Shown here: positions 25,917-34,828 of the stretch, in pieces
Numbering within the stretch: position 1 is the first letter of the stretch
Layout: every line of letters starts with the position of its first letter
Origin: Veillonella parvula DSM 2008
GTDB taxonomy: Bacteria; Bacillota; Negativicutes; Veillonellales; Veillonellaceae
NCBI RefSeq assembly: GCF_000024945.1
Contig: NC_013520.1
Coordinates: 234,001 to 298,000, forward strand
Direction: 5' to 3'
Length of the DNA stretch: 64,000 bases
Translations under genes and position numbers: made by a program
The notes under the pieces: model-generated
What the model was told of the DNA's origin: nothing
The model's input: only the letters and a program-made list of their open reading frames with translations
Database searches by the model: none

Positions 25917-26426
25917 ATGAAAACTTTAAAAGAATTTTTAGATAGCCCTATATATTTAGATATTATAGAGGAATTAGGACCTGATAACTTTAATAAAGAA
26001 CTACAAAGTATAGAAATTCAAGAACTAAGAAATCGATTGAATCAAAGGCAATTCTTATTAGAAGGGTTTAATTGCAAGTTATATTCTGAGAAAGAGTTAG
26101 TGCAGTTTTTCGAGCAATTAATAGAATACAATCGTAAAGAACTGATTCTTTGGAGTAAAACCTTTTGGCAATACAGTGATGAAACTTGGGAAGAATATTC
26201 TGATGGTGAATTTCCAAAAGGCGAGGAATTAGATATAGAAGATAAATCAACTATACTTGAGATAGGAAAATATTCTATAACGAGTATTGCTATGTATATG
26301 ATTGAATTTGATATTTTGAAAAATCATACAGAAATATTAGGAGATTACTATAAACGAATGCATCTTCCTGGTGCAGTGAAATACGCACGAGAAATTAAAG
26401 GGCTTTATAAAAGTCTTTTTGGTTAA
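25917..26426 (+). CDS. Hypothetical protein between duplicated copies
   Basis: This 169-residue acidic, helical, soluble protein belongs to no family I recognise. It contains a Trp/Tyr/Glu-rich segment ('LWSKTFWQYSDETWEEYSDGEFP') near its centre. It begins 4 bases after the decayed end of the upstream pseudogene and is enclosed by the two copies of the duplicated segment. Its ribosome site is AAGGA at 25904-25908. Position among small soluble genes of differing type suggests an immunity-gene array, but no toxin gene is seen, so this stays an inference. Confidence 0.6.
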   Translation: MKTLKEFLDSPIYLDIIEELGPDNFNKELQSIEIQELRNRLNQRQFLLEGFNCKLYSEKELVQFFEQLIEYNRKELILWSKTFWQYSDETWEEYSDGEFPKGEELDIEDKSTILEIGKYSITSIAMYMIEFDILKNHTEILGDYYKRMHLPGAVKYAREIKGLYKSLFG

Positions 26427-26521
26427 AATATATAATATAGTTTTAGAAGATAAGGAAATTTTTAAAAAGGTTCTAGATTGATTAGATAATCTTAACATAG
26501 AGCAATTTAGTTTTTCCTCGG

Positions 26522-26560
26522 ATATACTTTAAAGGTGATATGGTATATGTAGTTGAATGA
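26522..26560 (+). repeat. Duplicated 3' end of the 25215 gene
   Basis: These 39 bases repeat 25587-25625, the last 12 codons and stop of the 25215 gene, essentially identically. They show that the duplication unit carried the end of that gene together with the EF-Tu-like gene. Confidence 0.85.
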
Positions 26561-26568
26561 GGCCCGAA

Positions 26569-26892
26569 ATGAGTAATTTAGATTTTACTATTAGCTGCAT
26601 AGTTACATTCTTCAGCAAGAAGAGAACAAGTCCACCGAATTTAAATAATGGAATGTATTATCCTCATTTCGTTATAAAAGGTACTGAGGAATATCTTGGT
26701 ATCAATTTTATTGATGGTGAAGATGTCATCTTTGATAAACAAATAGGGGCTAATGCGCTGCCAGTTTATGAAACCGTAGATTATTCTGCTATACAAGCAG
26801 GTGCAGAGTTCCTTATCATGGAGGGTGGCAATATTGTTGGTGAAGGGATTGTAAAAGCTATCTTTCAACATAAACCATATGGGAGTAAATAG
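26569..26892 (+). CDS. Small EF-Tu-domain-like protein
   Basis: This 107-residue soluble protein has a single beta-barrel-like domain. The motifs 'YYPHFVIKGTEEYLGINF', 'VYETVDYSAIQAGAEFLIMEGGNIVGEG' recall the C-terminal EF-Tu-like domain found in many stand-alone small proteins next to toxin-immunity and effector loci. No GTPase domain is present. The start at 26569 follows GAGG at 26558-26561; an in-frame ATG at 26557 belongs to the duplicated upstream segment. It is the intact copy of the duplicated gene, its partner being the pseudogene at 25634. Confidence 0.7.
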   Translation: MSNLDFTISCIVTFFSKKRTSPPNLNNGMYYPHFVIKGTEEYLGINFIDGEDVIFDKQIGANALPVYETVDYSAIQAGAEFLIMEGGNIVGEGIVKAIFQHKPYGSK

Positions 26893-26894
26893 TT

Positions 26895-27197
26895 ATGGGC
26901 TATAAAAATGTATGTATAAACTGCCGAATCTCCTTGTCGGAGGGCACAAATTACGAGTTATTTAACCGAAATAAAACCTGCCCTACTTGCAAAGGTAAAA
27001 TGTACTTTGTGAACGAGAAATTCAAGGCTCCTAAAAAATCTAATGACAAAGAATGGAAGATTATCGAGTATTTGTTGTTGAGCGGCTATGACTTCCGCAA
27101 TCCTTATTGTGGTCATGAAAGTTGCATTTATTTTGAGTTCCCTAAGAATCTGCAAGAGGCAGAAGAGTTTATCCGAGAAATGAGGAATTTAGACTAA
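26895..27197 (+). CDS. Small zinc-ribbon protein of unknown function
   Basis: This 100-residue soluble protein has two CxxC knuckles, CINC (residues 7-10) and CPTC (about 29-32), forming a zinc ribbon. The second half holds 'LLLSGYDFRNPYCGHESCIYFEFP' with further Cys and His residues. It starts 2 bases after the EF-Tu-like gene and so is probably cotranscribed with it. I recognise no characterised family. It codes with fewer A/T-ending codons than its neighbours, more like the methyltransferase that follows. Confidence 0.65.
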   Translation: MGYKNVCINCRISLSEGTNYELFNRNKTCPTCKGKMYFVNEKFKAPKKSNDKEWKIIEYLLLSGYDFRNPYCGHESCIYFEFPKNLQEAEEFIREMRNLD

Positions 27198-27212
27198 GTC
27201 AGGAGGTTTCGT

Positions 27213-28034
27213 ATGGCACCGCAAGTTACAGATTTTTCGTTTTGGAATGAAATGTGGAAACAAAGTTATTATGATCGTGAGAAAGGGATTCGGGCGAATC
27301 CATTATTAGAGTATTGGGACAAGCGGGCCAATGATTTTTCTCTTATGCGTAAAAGCAATGACTACGACTTTGGACGGAAGGTGTATGCTGCTTTAAGTAG
27401 TGTCTTAACACCTGATTCTAGCATGTTAGATATAGGTGCTGGTCCTGGTTCTTTCACAATTCCTTTTGCTCAACATATTAAATCTGTTACTGCTATTGAG
27501 CCGTCAAAGGGCATGGTGGCAGTCTTTAAAGAAAATGCCAAAGAATTAGGTGTAGAGAACTTTAACATCATTGAAGAAATGGTACAGGACTTACCTCAAG
27601 ATGGATCTTTTGACTCCCAATTTGATGTAGTGGCTATTTCTTTAGTACTTTGGATGTTTCCTGATGTGTGGCCTCGAATTTTACAAATGGAGCAATACTC
27701 AAAAGGCTATTGTGCCATTGTGGCTGGTATTCCTGACTGGAAAAATCCTCGAGCAGCAAGTAAATCTGATGTAGAAGAATTCCAGATTCTGTACAATATG
27801 TTGCTTTCACAAGGGCGATTCCCTAATGTAAGCGTCATTGATTATAAATGCGAGCGCATGGTCGAGGATGAAATCGAGTGCAGAAAGATTATCTACGAAC
27901 AATACGAAGGGGATTTAACACCAGAAGCAGAAGAACAGATACGCAAAGAGGTCATCGCTCGATCAAAAGACAACAAGTGCTTGATATCCTCTCGGTCGGC
28001 TGTGATTTGGTGGAATCCTAAAGAGATTGTGTAG
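27213..28034 (+). CDS. Class I SAM-dependent methyltransferase
   Basis: This 273-residue protein has the SAM-binding glycine motif LDIGAGPGSFT (about residues 71-81), then 'VTAIEPSKGM' (motif II acidic residue) and 'FDVVAISLVLWMF' (post-I/motif IV region). The layout is that of small-molecule or tRNA methyltransferases of the Methyltransf_11/25 type. AGGAGG directly upstream marks the start. The substrate is unknown. It may be cotranscribed with the zinc-ribbon gene 15 bases upstream. Confidence 0.85.
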   Translation: MAPQVTDFSFWNEMWKQSYYDREKGIRANPLLEYWDKRANDFSLMRKSNDYDFGRKVYAALSSVLTPDSSMLDIGAGPGSFTIPFAQHIKSVTAIEPSKGMVAVFKENAKELGVENFNIIEEMVQDLPQDGSFDSQFDVVAISLVLWMFPDVWPRILQMEQYSKGYCAIVAGIPDWKNPRAASKSDVEEFQILYNMLLSQGRFPNVSVIDYKCERMVEDEIECRKIIYEQYEGDLTPEAEEQIRKEVIARSKDNKCLISSRSAVIWWNPKEIV

Positions 28035-28493
28035 TTTAAATAAGATATTGTTAGGCAGTAGATAGATATTAAGATAGTAATATGATTAAAATAATTGATA
28101 GTATATCTATTTGATTAAGCTGATAGAGAGATATAAGCGAGAAAATAATTTTCATATTGTTAAAAAATTTAAAGGTATAAGTTAGAGATATGCTATTAAG
28201 AAATTTTATCTTAAAGATTATACTAACAACAGTATTATTGATGATTTTAGCTTTGTTTTCATTATGAGATTCAAGATATATTTTTTTAGGAGATTAATCA
28301 TATACAGATGGGAATGAATGGCTCAATAAATCCTATATGGAGTGTTTTTAGAGGATATACATAGTTATTTTAGAGGTTCTTAAGAGTAGGTTGTAATTAT
28401 ATACTTATAACCACAAGGATTTGATGATTTAAACCTTATATCTGTAAAATTTGATAGATTGGACCTCATGCCTTTTAGAAAGGAAAATATACG
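28035..28493. other. AT-rich gap without a supported gene
   Basis: This 459-base stretch is very AT-rich. The only possible coding signal is a 25-codon frame at 28190-28267 encoding a Leu/Ile-rich hydrophobic peptide, but it has no convincing ribosome site. A TTTAGAAAGGA ribosome site near 28476-28486 belongs to the next gene. I see no stem-loop of note. Confidence 0.4.
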
Positions 28494-29576
28494 ATGAATA
28501 TACTATTGAAGGATCAAATTGATAACTATAGATTTGCTGTAGCAAAGATAGTGTTTTTATTAGTTGAAGATCGTTACAAGTATATAGAAGATATTCCGTA
28601 TAGTAACCTAATGTTAGTTCGTAATATAGAAACTAAAGAGAAAATATATATTTCTATTTTAAGTAAACCAACAGATAAAAGTTTTAGCAAAAAAACTGTT
28701 CATGTGTATTACCAAAATGCAAGTTATAAAAGATATAATTCTACAATCAATAATAAAAATGCTATACATTATAATTTAAAGATTAATAAGCTTTCAAAGT
28801 CCTTTGATACCCTTTTTAACGAAGCTATCAAAATAGCATTTAAGGATATTGTGATTCTTTATAATATATTTAATAGATATAATAATTTTGAAAGTAAATA
28901 TTATAACATTATTGAGTATTATTTTGAGGATGCAGAAAAGAAAATTAGCGATGATTTTAAAATTAAAAGATTGTATAAATATACTTCTAAAGATAAAGTG
29001 ATTGAAAATCGATATCAAGTCAATGATGGAAAACTATCTTTCTCACCTCCCTGGGCGTTCAATGATCCTTTTGACTCTAATTGTTTGCTATCCAATAATG
29101 AAGATATGAGTGAATGTTTTAGAGTTCTTTGTCTTACACATAAATATAATAATATTTTAATGTGGTCATATTATTCTCAAAATCATCAAGGTTATTGTTT
29201 TGAATACTCTCCTATTAATTTAGTTCATGCAATTAAAAATATTCCTATATCTGGAATATGTATATATGGAGATCTCAATTATTCCTCTAGTCGGCCTATT
29301 CAAAAATCTCAAGTTGATTATTTTTCTTATACAGATTTGAAGTTTTATATAAATGCAACTTTTACTAAATATTGTGAGTGGAGTCATGAAGATGAGTGTA
29401 GATTTGTGTGTATATCTTCAGAATATAATGAAAGCTTTATTACGATACAAGCAAATATTGAGAGAGTTTATGAAGGCTGCCAAGGAGATTGTAGTGCGAT
29501 TTATAATTCTCAGGACGAACAGTTGGAAGTGATACAACTATCAAAGGATAGACAAGAGTATAGATTAAATGGATAA
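28494..29576 (+). CDS. DUF2971 protein with N-terminal extension
   Basis: This is a 360-residue protein. Residues about 160-345 match the DUF2971 pattern: 'RLYKYTSKD', 'GKLSFSPPWAFNDPFDSN', 'CLTHKYNNILMWSYYSQNHQGYCFEY' and a C-terminal 'KYCEWSHEDECRFV'. The conserved FNDPFD, LMWSYY and W-E-E-R residues are present. The first 150 residues are an unrelated, Lys/Tyr/Asn-rich domain that I do not recognise. DUF2971 has no proven activity; genes of this family are frequent in accessory and defence-rich regions. Strong A/T codon bias suggests acquisition. It stands alone. Confidence 0.7.
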   Translation: MNILLKDQIDNYRFAVAKIVFLLVEDRYKYIEDIPYSNLMLVRNIETKEKIYISILSKPTDKSFSKKTVHVYYQNASYKRYNSTINNKNAIHYNLKINKLSKSFDTLFNEAIKIAFKDIVILYNIFNRYNNFESKYYNIIEYYFEDAEKKISDDFKIKRLYKYTSKDKVIENRYQVNDGKLSFSPPWAFNDPFDSNCLLSNNEDMSECFRVLCLTHKYNNILMWSYYSQNHQGYCFEYSPINLVHAIKNIPISGICIYGDLNYSSSRPIQKSQVDYFSYTDLKFYINATFTKYCEWSHEDECRFVCISSEYNESFITIQANIERVYEGCQGDCSAIYNSQDEQLEVIQLSKDRQEYRLNG

Positions 29577-29653
29577 AGTTTCTATTATTAAGATTTAGCT
29601 CAACTAAAATAATAAGTTTTTTAGACTTATATTTGGTTATGATGGGGGACAAG

Positions 29654-30073
29654 ATGGAAATTATCTATACCGAAGAAAGAAATTTTACGCCCCAGCAAGT
29701 AGCAGCGTTATTTCTGTCTGTTCGTTGGGTGGTAGGTAAATATCCTGATCGATTGTATAAGGCTTTGATGAATTCGTCGCGCGTGATTTCTGCTTGGGAT
29801 GGAGATCGCTTAATAGGTCTTATTCGCGTCATGGATGATAGCGAGCTGGTATGCTTCATCAATTATGTGCTAGTTCATCCTGATTATCGGGGCCAAGGTA
29901 TTGCAGGACACTTGCTTGAAATGGTGAAAGACGCTTACAAATCGTATTTGTATATCAATGTTATGATTGGTGAAAGTAAGAATGCTCCATTTTATGAAAA
30001 GCACGGATTTAAGATTAAAGAGGACTCATTACCAATGCAGTATCGAAATGTGCCGAAATATACGAAAAAGTGA
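29654..30073 (+). CDS. GNAT-family N-acetyltransferase
   Basis: This 139-residue acetyltransferase has the acetyl-CoA-binding motif VHPDYRGQGIAGHLLEM at about residues 75-91. The C-terminal 'FYEKHGFKIKED' is the usual GNAT ending. GGGGG at 29644-29648 selects the ATG at 29654. The acetyl acceptor is unknown. A stem-loop follows the gene. Confidence 0.88.
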   Translation: MEIIYTEERNFTPQQVAALFLSVRWVVGKYPDRLYKALMNSSRVISAWDGDRLIGLIRVMDDSELVCFINYVLVHPDYRGQGIAGHLLEMVKDAYKSYLYINVMIGESKNAPFYEKHGFKIKEDSLPMQYRNVPKYTKK

Positions 30074-30100
30074 ATTTAGTAAATATAAGATTTAGCAGAA

Positions 30101-30140
30101 AAAGGCTACACGTAACATCTCTACGTGTAGCCTTTATGGT
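30101..30140 (+). terminator. Stem-loop terminator after GNAT gene
   Basis: AAAGGCTACACGTA (30101-30114) pairs perfectly with TACGTGTAGCCTTT (30122-30135). The T-run after it is short. Confidence 0.7.
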
Positions 30141-30242
30141 GTAAACCATTTATACTAAAAATGATTTATTTTAGCTGACTCATTTTAAAATGTGCTCTAT
30201 ACAAATACATAAGTGCATAAGTACATAAAGAAGGATATTAAT

Positions 30243-30725
30243 ATGTTAATACGAAAAGCGACAACCTCTGATTTAGATTTAGTGACATATATAGAAGCAA
30301 CTTGCTTTCCTCCGGCAGAGGCGGCGCCTCGTGAGACCTTTAAAGAACGATTAGACCATTATGCAGGTCAGTTTTTAATTGCCTTTGATGGAGACACACC
30401 AATTGGTTTTATCGATGGCTTCGTATCTGATGATGAAATCTTAACGGACGAGATGTTTGCCGATGCTTCGCTGCATAATCCCAATGGCGTATGGCAGATG
30501 ATTTTTGGTCTAAATACGATGCCTAAATATCGCAATCGTGGTGTTGGTGGTCAGTTGATAGAGGCTTTTATAGAATTGGCCAGAGAGGAAAACCGAAAGG
30601 GCGTAATTCTAACCTGTAAGGAAGAAAAGATACCTTATTATGCTAAGTTTGGTTTTGTAAATGAAGGGGCGTCAACGTCGGATCATGGCGGTGCCAAATG
30701 GTATCAAATGCGCCTTGAATTGTAG
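30243..30725 (+). CDS. GNAT-family N-acetyltransferase
   Basis: This 160-residue acetyltransferase has its acetyl-CoA-binding loop in 'MPKYRNRGVGGQLIEAFIE' (about 98-116) and a C-terminal 'YYAKFGFVNEGAS'. The start at 30243 follows AAGAAGGA. It differs in sequence from the GNAT gene just upstream, so the pair is not a recent duplication. The acceptor substrate is unknown. Confidence 0.88.
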   Translation: MLIRKATTSDLDLVTYIEATCFPPAEAAPRETFKERLDHYAGQFLIAFDGDTPIGFIDGFVSDDEILTDEMFADASLHNPNGVWQMIFGLNTMPKYRNRGVGGQLIEAFIELAREENRKGVILTCKEEKIPYYAKFGFVNEGASTSDHGGAKWYQMRLEL

Positions 30726-30795
30726 AGGAAAAGTTATTAATCGATAAAAATAAATTATCGAATTTGAAGGGCATTTCTACAGATTGTTCTAATGA

Positions 30796-30839
30796 GAAGC
30801 TAAAACTCCGCTTAGTGGTTGAGTTTTAGCTTCTTTTTT
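30796..30839 (+). terminator. Terminator of second GNAT gene
   Basis: A 13-bp perfect stem (30796-30808 with 30821-30833) is followed by a run of T. Confidence 0.85.
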
Positions 30840-30934
30840 GCTGAAAAGTATAGATTTTACAAGAATAGCTGTACCCCTATATGTTTATTGACACTGTATA
30901 TCCCGCATGCTACGATGAGAAAAATCACATATGA

Positions 30935-31270
30935 TTGGGTTAGGTGTCTATTGACTTAATAGAGAATTTGGTATAAGCCAAAGCGGTCACGCCACTGTAA
31001 CAGCGAGGTACTTTGCATAGAGGGTGAAATGCTCTCGGTCACTGAAGTTTTTGGGAAGGCGCAAAGTAACGTTGAACTGGAGCCAGGAGAACTGCCTAAT
31101 TAACAATTGCCAATTGACCTGCGAGAGACAGGGATGGGGATTGATATAGATGAATTTATACTAGCTATGCATAGTTGAAAGCTCATACTATATGCTAGCT
31201 TATTAGGCGTGGTAGTTAGTCTAACTGAGATGACAGCCCGTTTCCTCTTCGTGGGGAAACGGGCTTTTTA
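30935..31270 (+). promoter_or_regulatory. Cobalamin riboswitch with downstream terminator
   Basis: The aptamer features GCCACTG (30991-30997), GGGAAGGCGC (31053-31062) and the B12 box GAGCCAGGAGAACTGCC (31080-31096) are in the right order. A strong terminator hairpin (AGCCCGTTTCC with GGAAACGGGCT, 31235-31265, then five T) lies just before the first gene. Between them are imperfectly complementary segments near 31161-31200 that could form an alternative pairing. Adenosylcobalamin or a related corrinoid binding would shut off the downstream uptake operon. Confidence 0.93.
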
Positions 31271-31315
31271 TGTGCACTTATAGTGATAGTTTTAGTTGAG
31301 AGAAGAGAGGTACTT

Positions 31316-32488
31316 ATGTTCAAACAAAAGAAGTTTATAGCGTATTTAGCCACGGTTTTCCTCCTAATCGTTAGTATGCTCATCGCTGCATGTGGAGGTC
31401 CTAGTGAGACAAAGAAAGATACGGCGCAAAATAGCAAGCCTATTGAGATTACTGACGTAACAGGACGTACGGTAACGCTTAAAAAGCCAGCAGAGAGAGT
31501 TGTTTTACAATGGAGTGGTGCTGGGGGTCCATTCTTTACGATTTCTGCACTTATGGGCAAGGATACGCCGAAGGTTATTGCTGGCATGGATACCTCTTTG
31601 CAGGATTACAGAGCGGATATGTGGAAGCACTTTACTGCTGAAATGCCTGAGTTAGCTAAGATTCCTGTAGTTGGTACCATCGGGGATAAAACATTTAATG
31701 CTGAGCAAGTTGTGGCATTAAATCCAGATGTTATTTTTATTCCTGTTGATTTGAAAGATCAGTATGAATCTGATGCAAAAGCAAAAATGGATGCTGCTGG
31801 TATCCAGACTATTTATATAGATTACCATGCTGAAAAACTTGAAAGTCATCAAAAATCCATTGAAGCCATAGGTAAGGCTTTGGGTAAAGAGGAACGTGCC
31901 GCAGAAATCAGCAAGTTCTATACGAATCGCGTGACAAGAGTTCTCGATCGTGTTAGTAAAATTAACAAACCAAAACCAACAGTTTACCTTGAAGTTGGTA
32001 TGAATGGCCCAGAGGAATTTGGTAACTCCTTTAGTGGTAACTACTCTTGGGGTGCTTTAGCCACTATGGCTGGTGCTGATGTAATCACAAAAGATGCTAT
32101 TAAAAAGTCATCTCCAATTAATCCTGAGTTTGTATTGGAAAAGAATCCAGACATCATTATGATAATGGGTTCTTACTGGCCTAAGAAACCAACTTCTATG
32201 CGTTTAGGTTTTGAAGCTACTGAAGATTCGTCTCAGGCGTTGTTGAAAGCTTTCACCACAGAGCGTCAAGGTTGGAGTGATTTAAAAGCCGTTGAAAATA
32301 AACAAGTTTATTCCGCGCATCATGGTCTTCCACGCGAAGTATTTGATGCGGCCGTATTCGAATATTTAGCAAAAACATTCTATCCTGAAGAGTTTAAGGA
32401 TGTAGATCCTGAAGCTACGCTTAAAGAGTTCTATGACAAATTCTTGCCATTCTCTTATAGTGGCATCTGGTTTATGCATATGAATTAG
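31316..32488 (+). CDS. Corrinoid ABC transporter binding lipoprotein, first copy
   Basis: This 390-residue lipoprotein has signal peptide and lipobox LIAAC, then a type III (FecB/BtuF-like) periplasmic binding fold. Landmarks are 'IEITDVTGRTVTLKKPAERVV' and 'NPDVIFIPVDLKDQY', with 'NPDIIMIMGSYWPKKPTS' in the second lobe. It captures the ligand for the permease and ATPase encoded downstream. Control by a cobalamin riboswitch points to a corrinoid rather than a ferric siderophore. A close paralogue follows. The start at 31316 is fixed by AGAGAGG 5 bases upstream. Confidence 0.88.
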   Translation: MFKQKKFIAYLATVFLLIVSMLIAACGGPSETKKDTAQNSKPIEITDVTGRTVTLKKPAERVVLQWSGAGGPFFTISALMGKDTPKVIAGMDTSLQDYRADMWKHFTAEMPELAKIPVVGTIGDKTFNAEQVVALNPDVIFIPVDLKDQYESDAKAKMDAAGIQTIYIDYHAEKLESHQKSIEAIGKALGKEERAAEISKFYTNRVTRVLDRVSKINKPKPTVYLEVGMNGPEEFGNSFSGNYSWGALATMAGADVITKDAIKKSSPINPEFVLEKNPDIIMIMGSYWPKKPTSMRLGFEATEDSSQALLKAFTTERQGWSDLKAVENKQVYSAHHGLPREVFDAAVFEYLAKTFYPEEFKDVDPEATLKEFYDKFLPFSYSGIWFMHMN

Positions 32489-32589
32489 GGGTGTGTTGTG
32501 TGTGAAGGAGCTGATGATGTAAAACCCAAATAAATGTTGTTATATATTGTGTTTATTAGAACTTATTAAGTTTGGAATCGAGGTATTCT

Positions 32590-33762
32590 ATGGTTAAGAA
32601 AAAGAAATTTATGGCATATCTTGCCACGGTGCTCCTGCTAGTTGTGAGTATGCTCCTGACTGCATGTGGTGGCCCTGGGGATGCGAAAAAGGATGCGGCA
32701 CAATCTGGCAAACAAATTGAGATTACAGATGTAACTGGTCAAAAGGTGACGTTGAAAAAACCAGCAGAACGCGTAGTAGTTCAATTGAGTGCTTCTGGTG
32801 GTGCGTTCTTGACTATGGCTGCGTTGCAAGGCAAAGATGTGGCTAAGACTATTGTTGGTATTGACCCTTATTTGAGCAAATTGCGTACAGATATGTGGGA
32901 TCGCTACAAATCTGAAGTGCCAGAGTTGGAAAAAATTCCTCTCATTGGTAACGTAAATGATAAAACATTTGATGTGGAAAAAGTAATTTCCTTAAACCCA
33001 GATGTTATCTTCATGCCTTTATATTTCAAAGATCAATATGAAGCTGATTACAAACCTAAAATTGATGCAGCTGGCATCCCTACTATCTATATCGATTATC
33101 ATGCGGAAAAGCTTGAAAATCACCAAAAATCTATCGAAGCTATCGGTAAAGCATTGGGTAAAGAAGAGCGTGCAGCAGAAATCAACAAGTTCTATACTGA
33201 CCGTTTAACAAGAGTTATGGACCGCATTAGCAAAATCAATAAACCAAAACCAACTGTTTACATTGAAACAGGTAACGAAGGTCCAGAAGGTTTAGGTTTT
33301 GCGTATAGTGGAAACGTAGCATGGGGCGCATTGGCAACTCAAGTAGGTGGTGACCTTATTACTAAGGATGTAGTTCAAAAAGCAGGTCCTGTTAACCCAG
33401 AATTTATTTTGGAAAGAAATCCAGATATCATCATGATCATCGGTTCTTACTGGCCTAAGAAACCTACATCCATGCGTTTAGGTTTTGATACAAATGAAGC
33501 TAAATCTCAAGAGTTATTGAAAGCTTTCACCACAGAACGTCAAGGCTGGCCTGAATTGAAAGCCGTTCAATCTAAAAACGTTTTCTCTACTCACCATGGT
33601 TTACCTCGTGAAGTATATGACGTTGCAGTATTTGAATACTTAGCTAAAACATTCTATCCTGAGGAATTCAAGGATGTAGATCCTGAAGGCACACTTAAGG
33701 AATTCTATGACAAATTCCTTCCATTCTCTTACGGTGGCGTTTGGTTTATGCAGTTGAACTAA
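32590..33762 (+). CDS. Corrinoid ABC transporter binding lipoprotein, second copy
   Basis: This 390-residue lipoprotein has lipobox LLTAC and is a close paralogue of the gene just upstream over its whole length. The C-terminal half is nearly identical ('YWPKKPTSMRLGF', 'FTTERQGW', 'HHGLPREV'). Differences concentrate in the N-terminal lobe (for example 'SGGAFLTMAALQGKDV' and 'LSKLRTDMWDRYK') around what would be the ligand cleft. Tandem duplication under one riboswitch suggests two binding proteins with different corrinoid preferences feeding one transporter. That is inference. GAGGT 8 bases upstream supports the start. Confidence 0.88.
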   Translation: MVKKKKFMAYLATVLLLVVSMLLTACGGPGDAKKDAAQSGKQIEITDVTGQKVTLKKPAERVVVQLSASGGAFLTMAALQGKDVAKTIVGIDPYLSKLRTDMWDRYKSEVPELEKIPLIGNVNDKTFDVEKVISLNPDVIFMPLYFKDQYEADYKPKIDAAGIPTIYIDYHAEKLENHQKSIEAIGKALGKEERAAEINKFYTDRLTRVMDRISKINKPKPTVYIETGNEGPEGLGFAYSGNVAWGALATQVGGDLITKDVVQKAGPVNPEFILERNPDIIMIIGSYWPKKPTSMRLGFDTNEAKSQELLKAFTTERQGWPELKAVQSKNVFSTHHGLPREVYDVAVFEYLAKTFYPEEFKDVDPEGTLKEFYDKFLPFSYGGVWFMQLN

Positions 33763-33778
33763 AAAGGGGTTTTGTATA

Positions 33779-34828
33779 GTGACGGAAACTAACAATCAGT
33801 ACGATTATAAAAAACAGAGCTATAAAAAGCTCATGTTTATTATCATCGGTCTGATCATTTGTGCGGTAAGTTTTGTTACCGATATTATTGTAGGTCCTGC
33901 ATCACTTACGTTAAGTGATGTATGGCTCGCATTAACAGACCCAGCAGAGGTTTCCAAAAACGCATATGTTATCATTTGGTCGATTCGTCTTCCGACGGCC
34001 ATTATGGCATTGCTCGTAGGTGCTTCTTTGGGCATTGCTGGTGCTGGCATGCAGACTATTCTTGATAACCCGTTATCTAGCCCGTATACACTTGGTATAT
34101 CCGCAGGGGCTGGCTTCGGTGCATCTCTTATGGTTGTTGTAGGCGCTAGTGCATTAGAGTTTTTAGGTGTCTTTATGGTTCCATTTGGCGCCTTTGTATT
34201 CGCTAGTTTGACGAGTTTCTTTATCTATTCCATCAATAAGATTAAGAACTTCTCCTCTGAAACGATGATTCTCGCTGGTATCGGCATGATGTTCTTGTTC
34301 CAAGCGCTTCAATCCTTGATGCAATATATGGCATCTCCTGAGGCCCTTCAAAACATCGTGTTCTGGACGATGGGGAGTTTAGCTAAGGCAAATTGGGTGA
34401 ACATCTCTATTGTTCTTATCGTGCTAGCAATCATGCTTCCGCTTATGATGCGTGAATCTTGGCGTTTAACAGCATTAAAATTAGGCGATGAAAAGGCTTC
34501 TGGTCTTGGCGTTAATGTTGAAAGTTTACGGGTAAAAGTGTTTGCTTTCATCTCCATCATTACAGCCGTTGCTGTTTCTTTCGTTGGAACCATTGGTTTT
34601 ATCGGTATTGTAGGACCACATATTGCACGTATGCTTGTGGGTGAGGATCAACGGTATTTCTTACCACTATCTGCAGTATGTGGCATGGCGATTTTGTCTC
34701 TCGCATCTATTGCGAGTAAGATGCTCGTTCCTGGGGCGATGTTCCCAATCGGTATTGTGACAGCAATCATCGGTGTACCTTTCTTCTTCTCGTTGGTATT
34801 AACTAGGAAAAGGAGCTATTTCAAATGA
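33779..34828 (+). CDS. FecCD/BtuC-type ABC permease
   Basis: This 349-residue integral membrane protein of the FecCD family has about ten membrane helices. Signatures visible are 'IWSIRLPTAIMALLVGASLGIAGAGMQTILDNPLSSPYTLG' and 'GTIGFIGIVGPHIARMLVGEDQR', the coupling region for the ATPase. It starts with GTG, 16 bases after the second binding protein gene, with AAAAGGGG upstream. It overlaps the ATPase gene by 4 bases. It is the channel of the riboswitch-controlled corrinoid importer. Confidence 0.93.
   Translation: MTETNNQYDYKKQSYKKLMFIIIGLIICAVSFVTDIIVGPASLTLSDVWLALTDPAEVSKNAYVIIWSIRLPTAIMALLVGASLGIAGAGMQTILDNPLSSPYTLGISAGAGFGASLMVVVGASALEFLGVFMVPFGAFVFASLTSFFIYSINKIKNFSSETMILAGIGMMFLFQALQSLMQYMASPEALQNIVFWTMGSLAKANWVNISIVLIVLAIMLPLMMRESWRLTALKLGDEKASGLGVNVESLRVKVFAFISIITAVAVSFVGTIGFIGIVGPHIARMLVGEDQRYFLPLSAVCGMAILSLASIASKMLVPGAMFPIGIVTAIIGVPFFFSLVLTRKRSYFK

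Noticed and set aside
28190..28267. 25-codon hydrophobic peptide frame
   Set aside because: It has no convincing ribosome site in a very AT-rich gap; noted but not called.
18787..30740. Attachment-site repeats of the guaA 3' end
   Set aside because: I looked for copies of the last guaA codons at the far end of the accessory block and found none, and no integrase gene is present.
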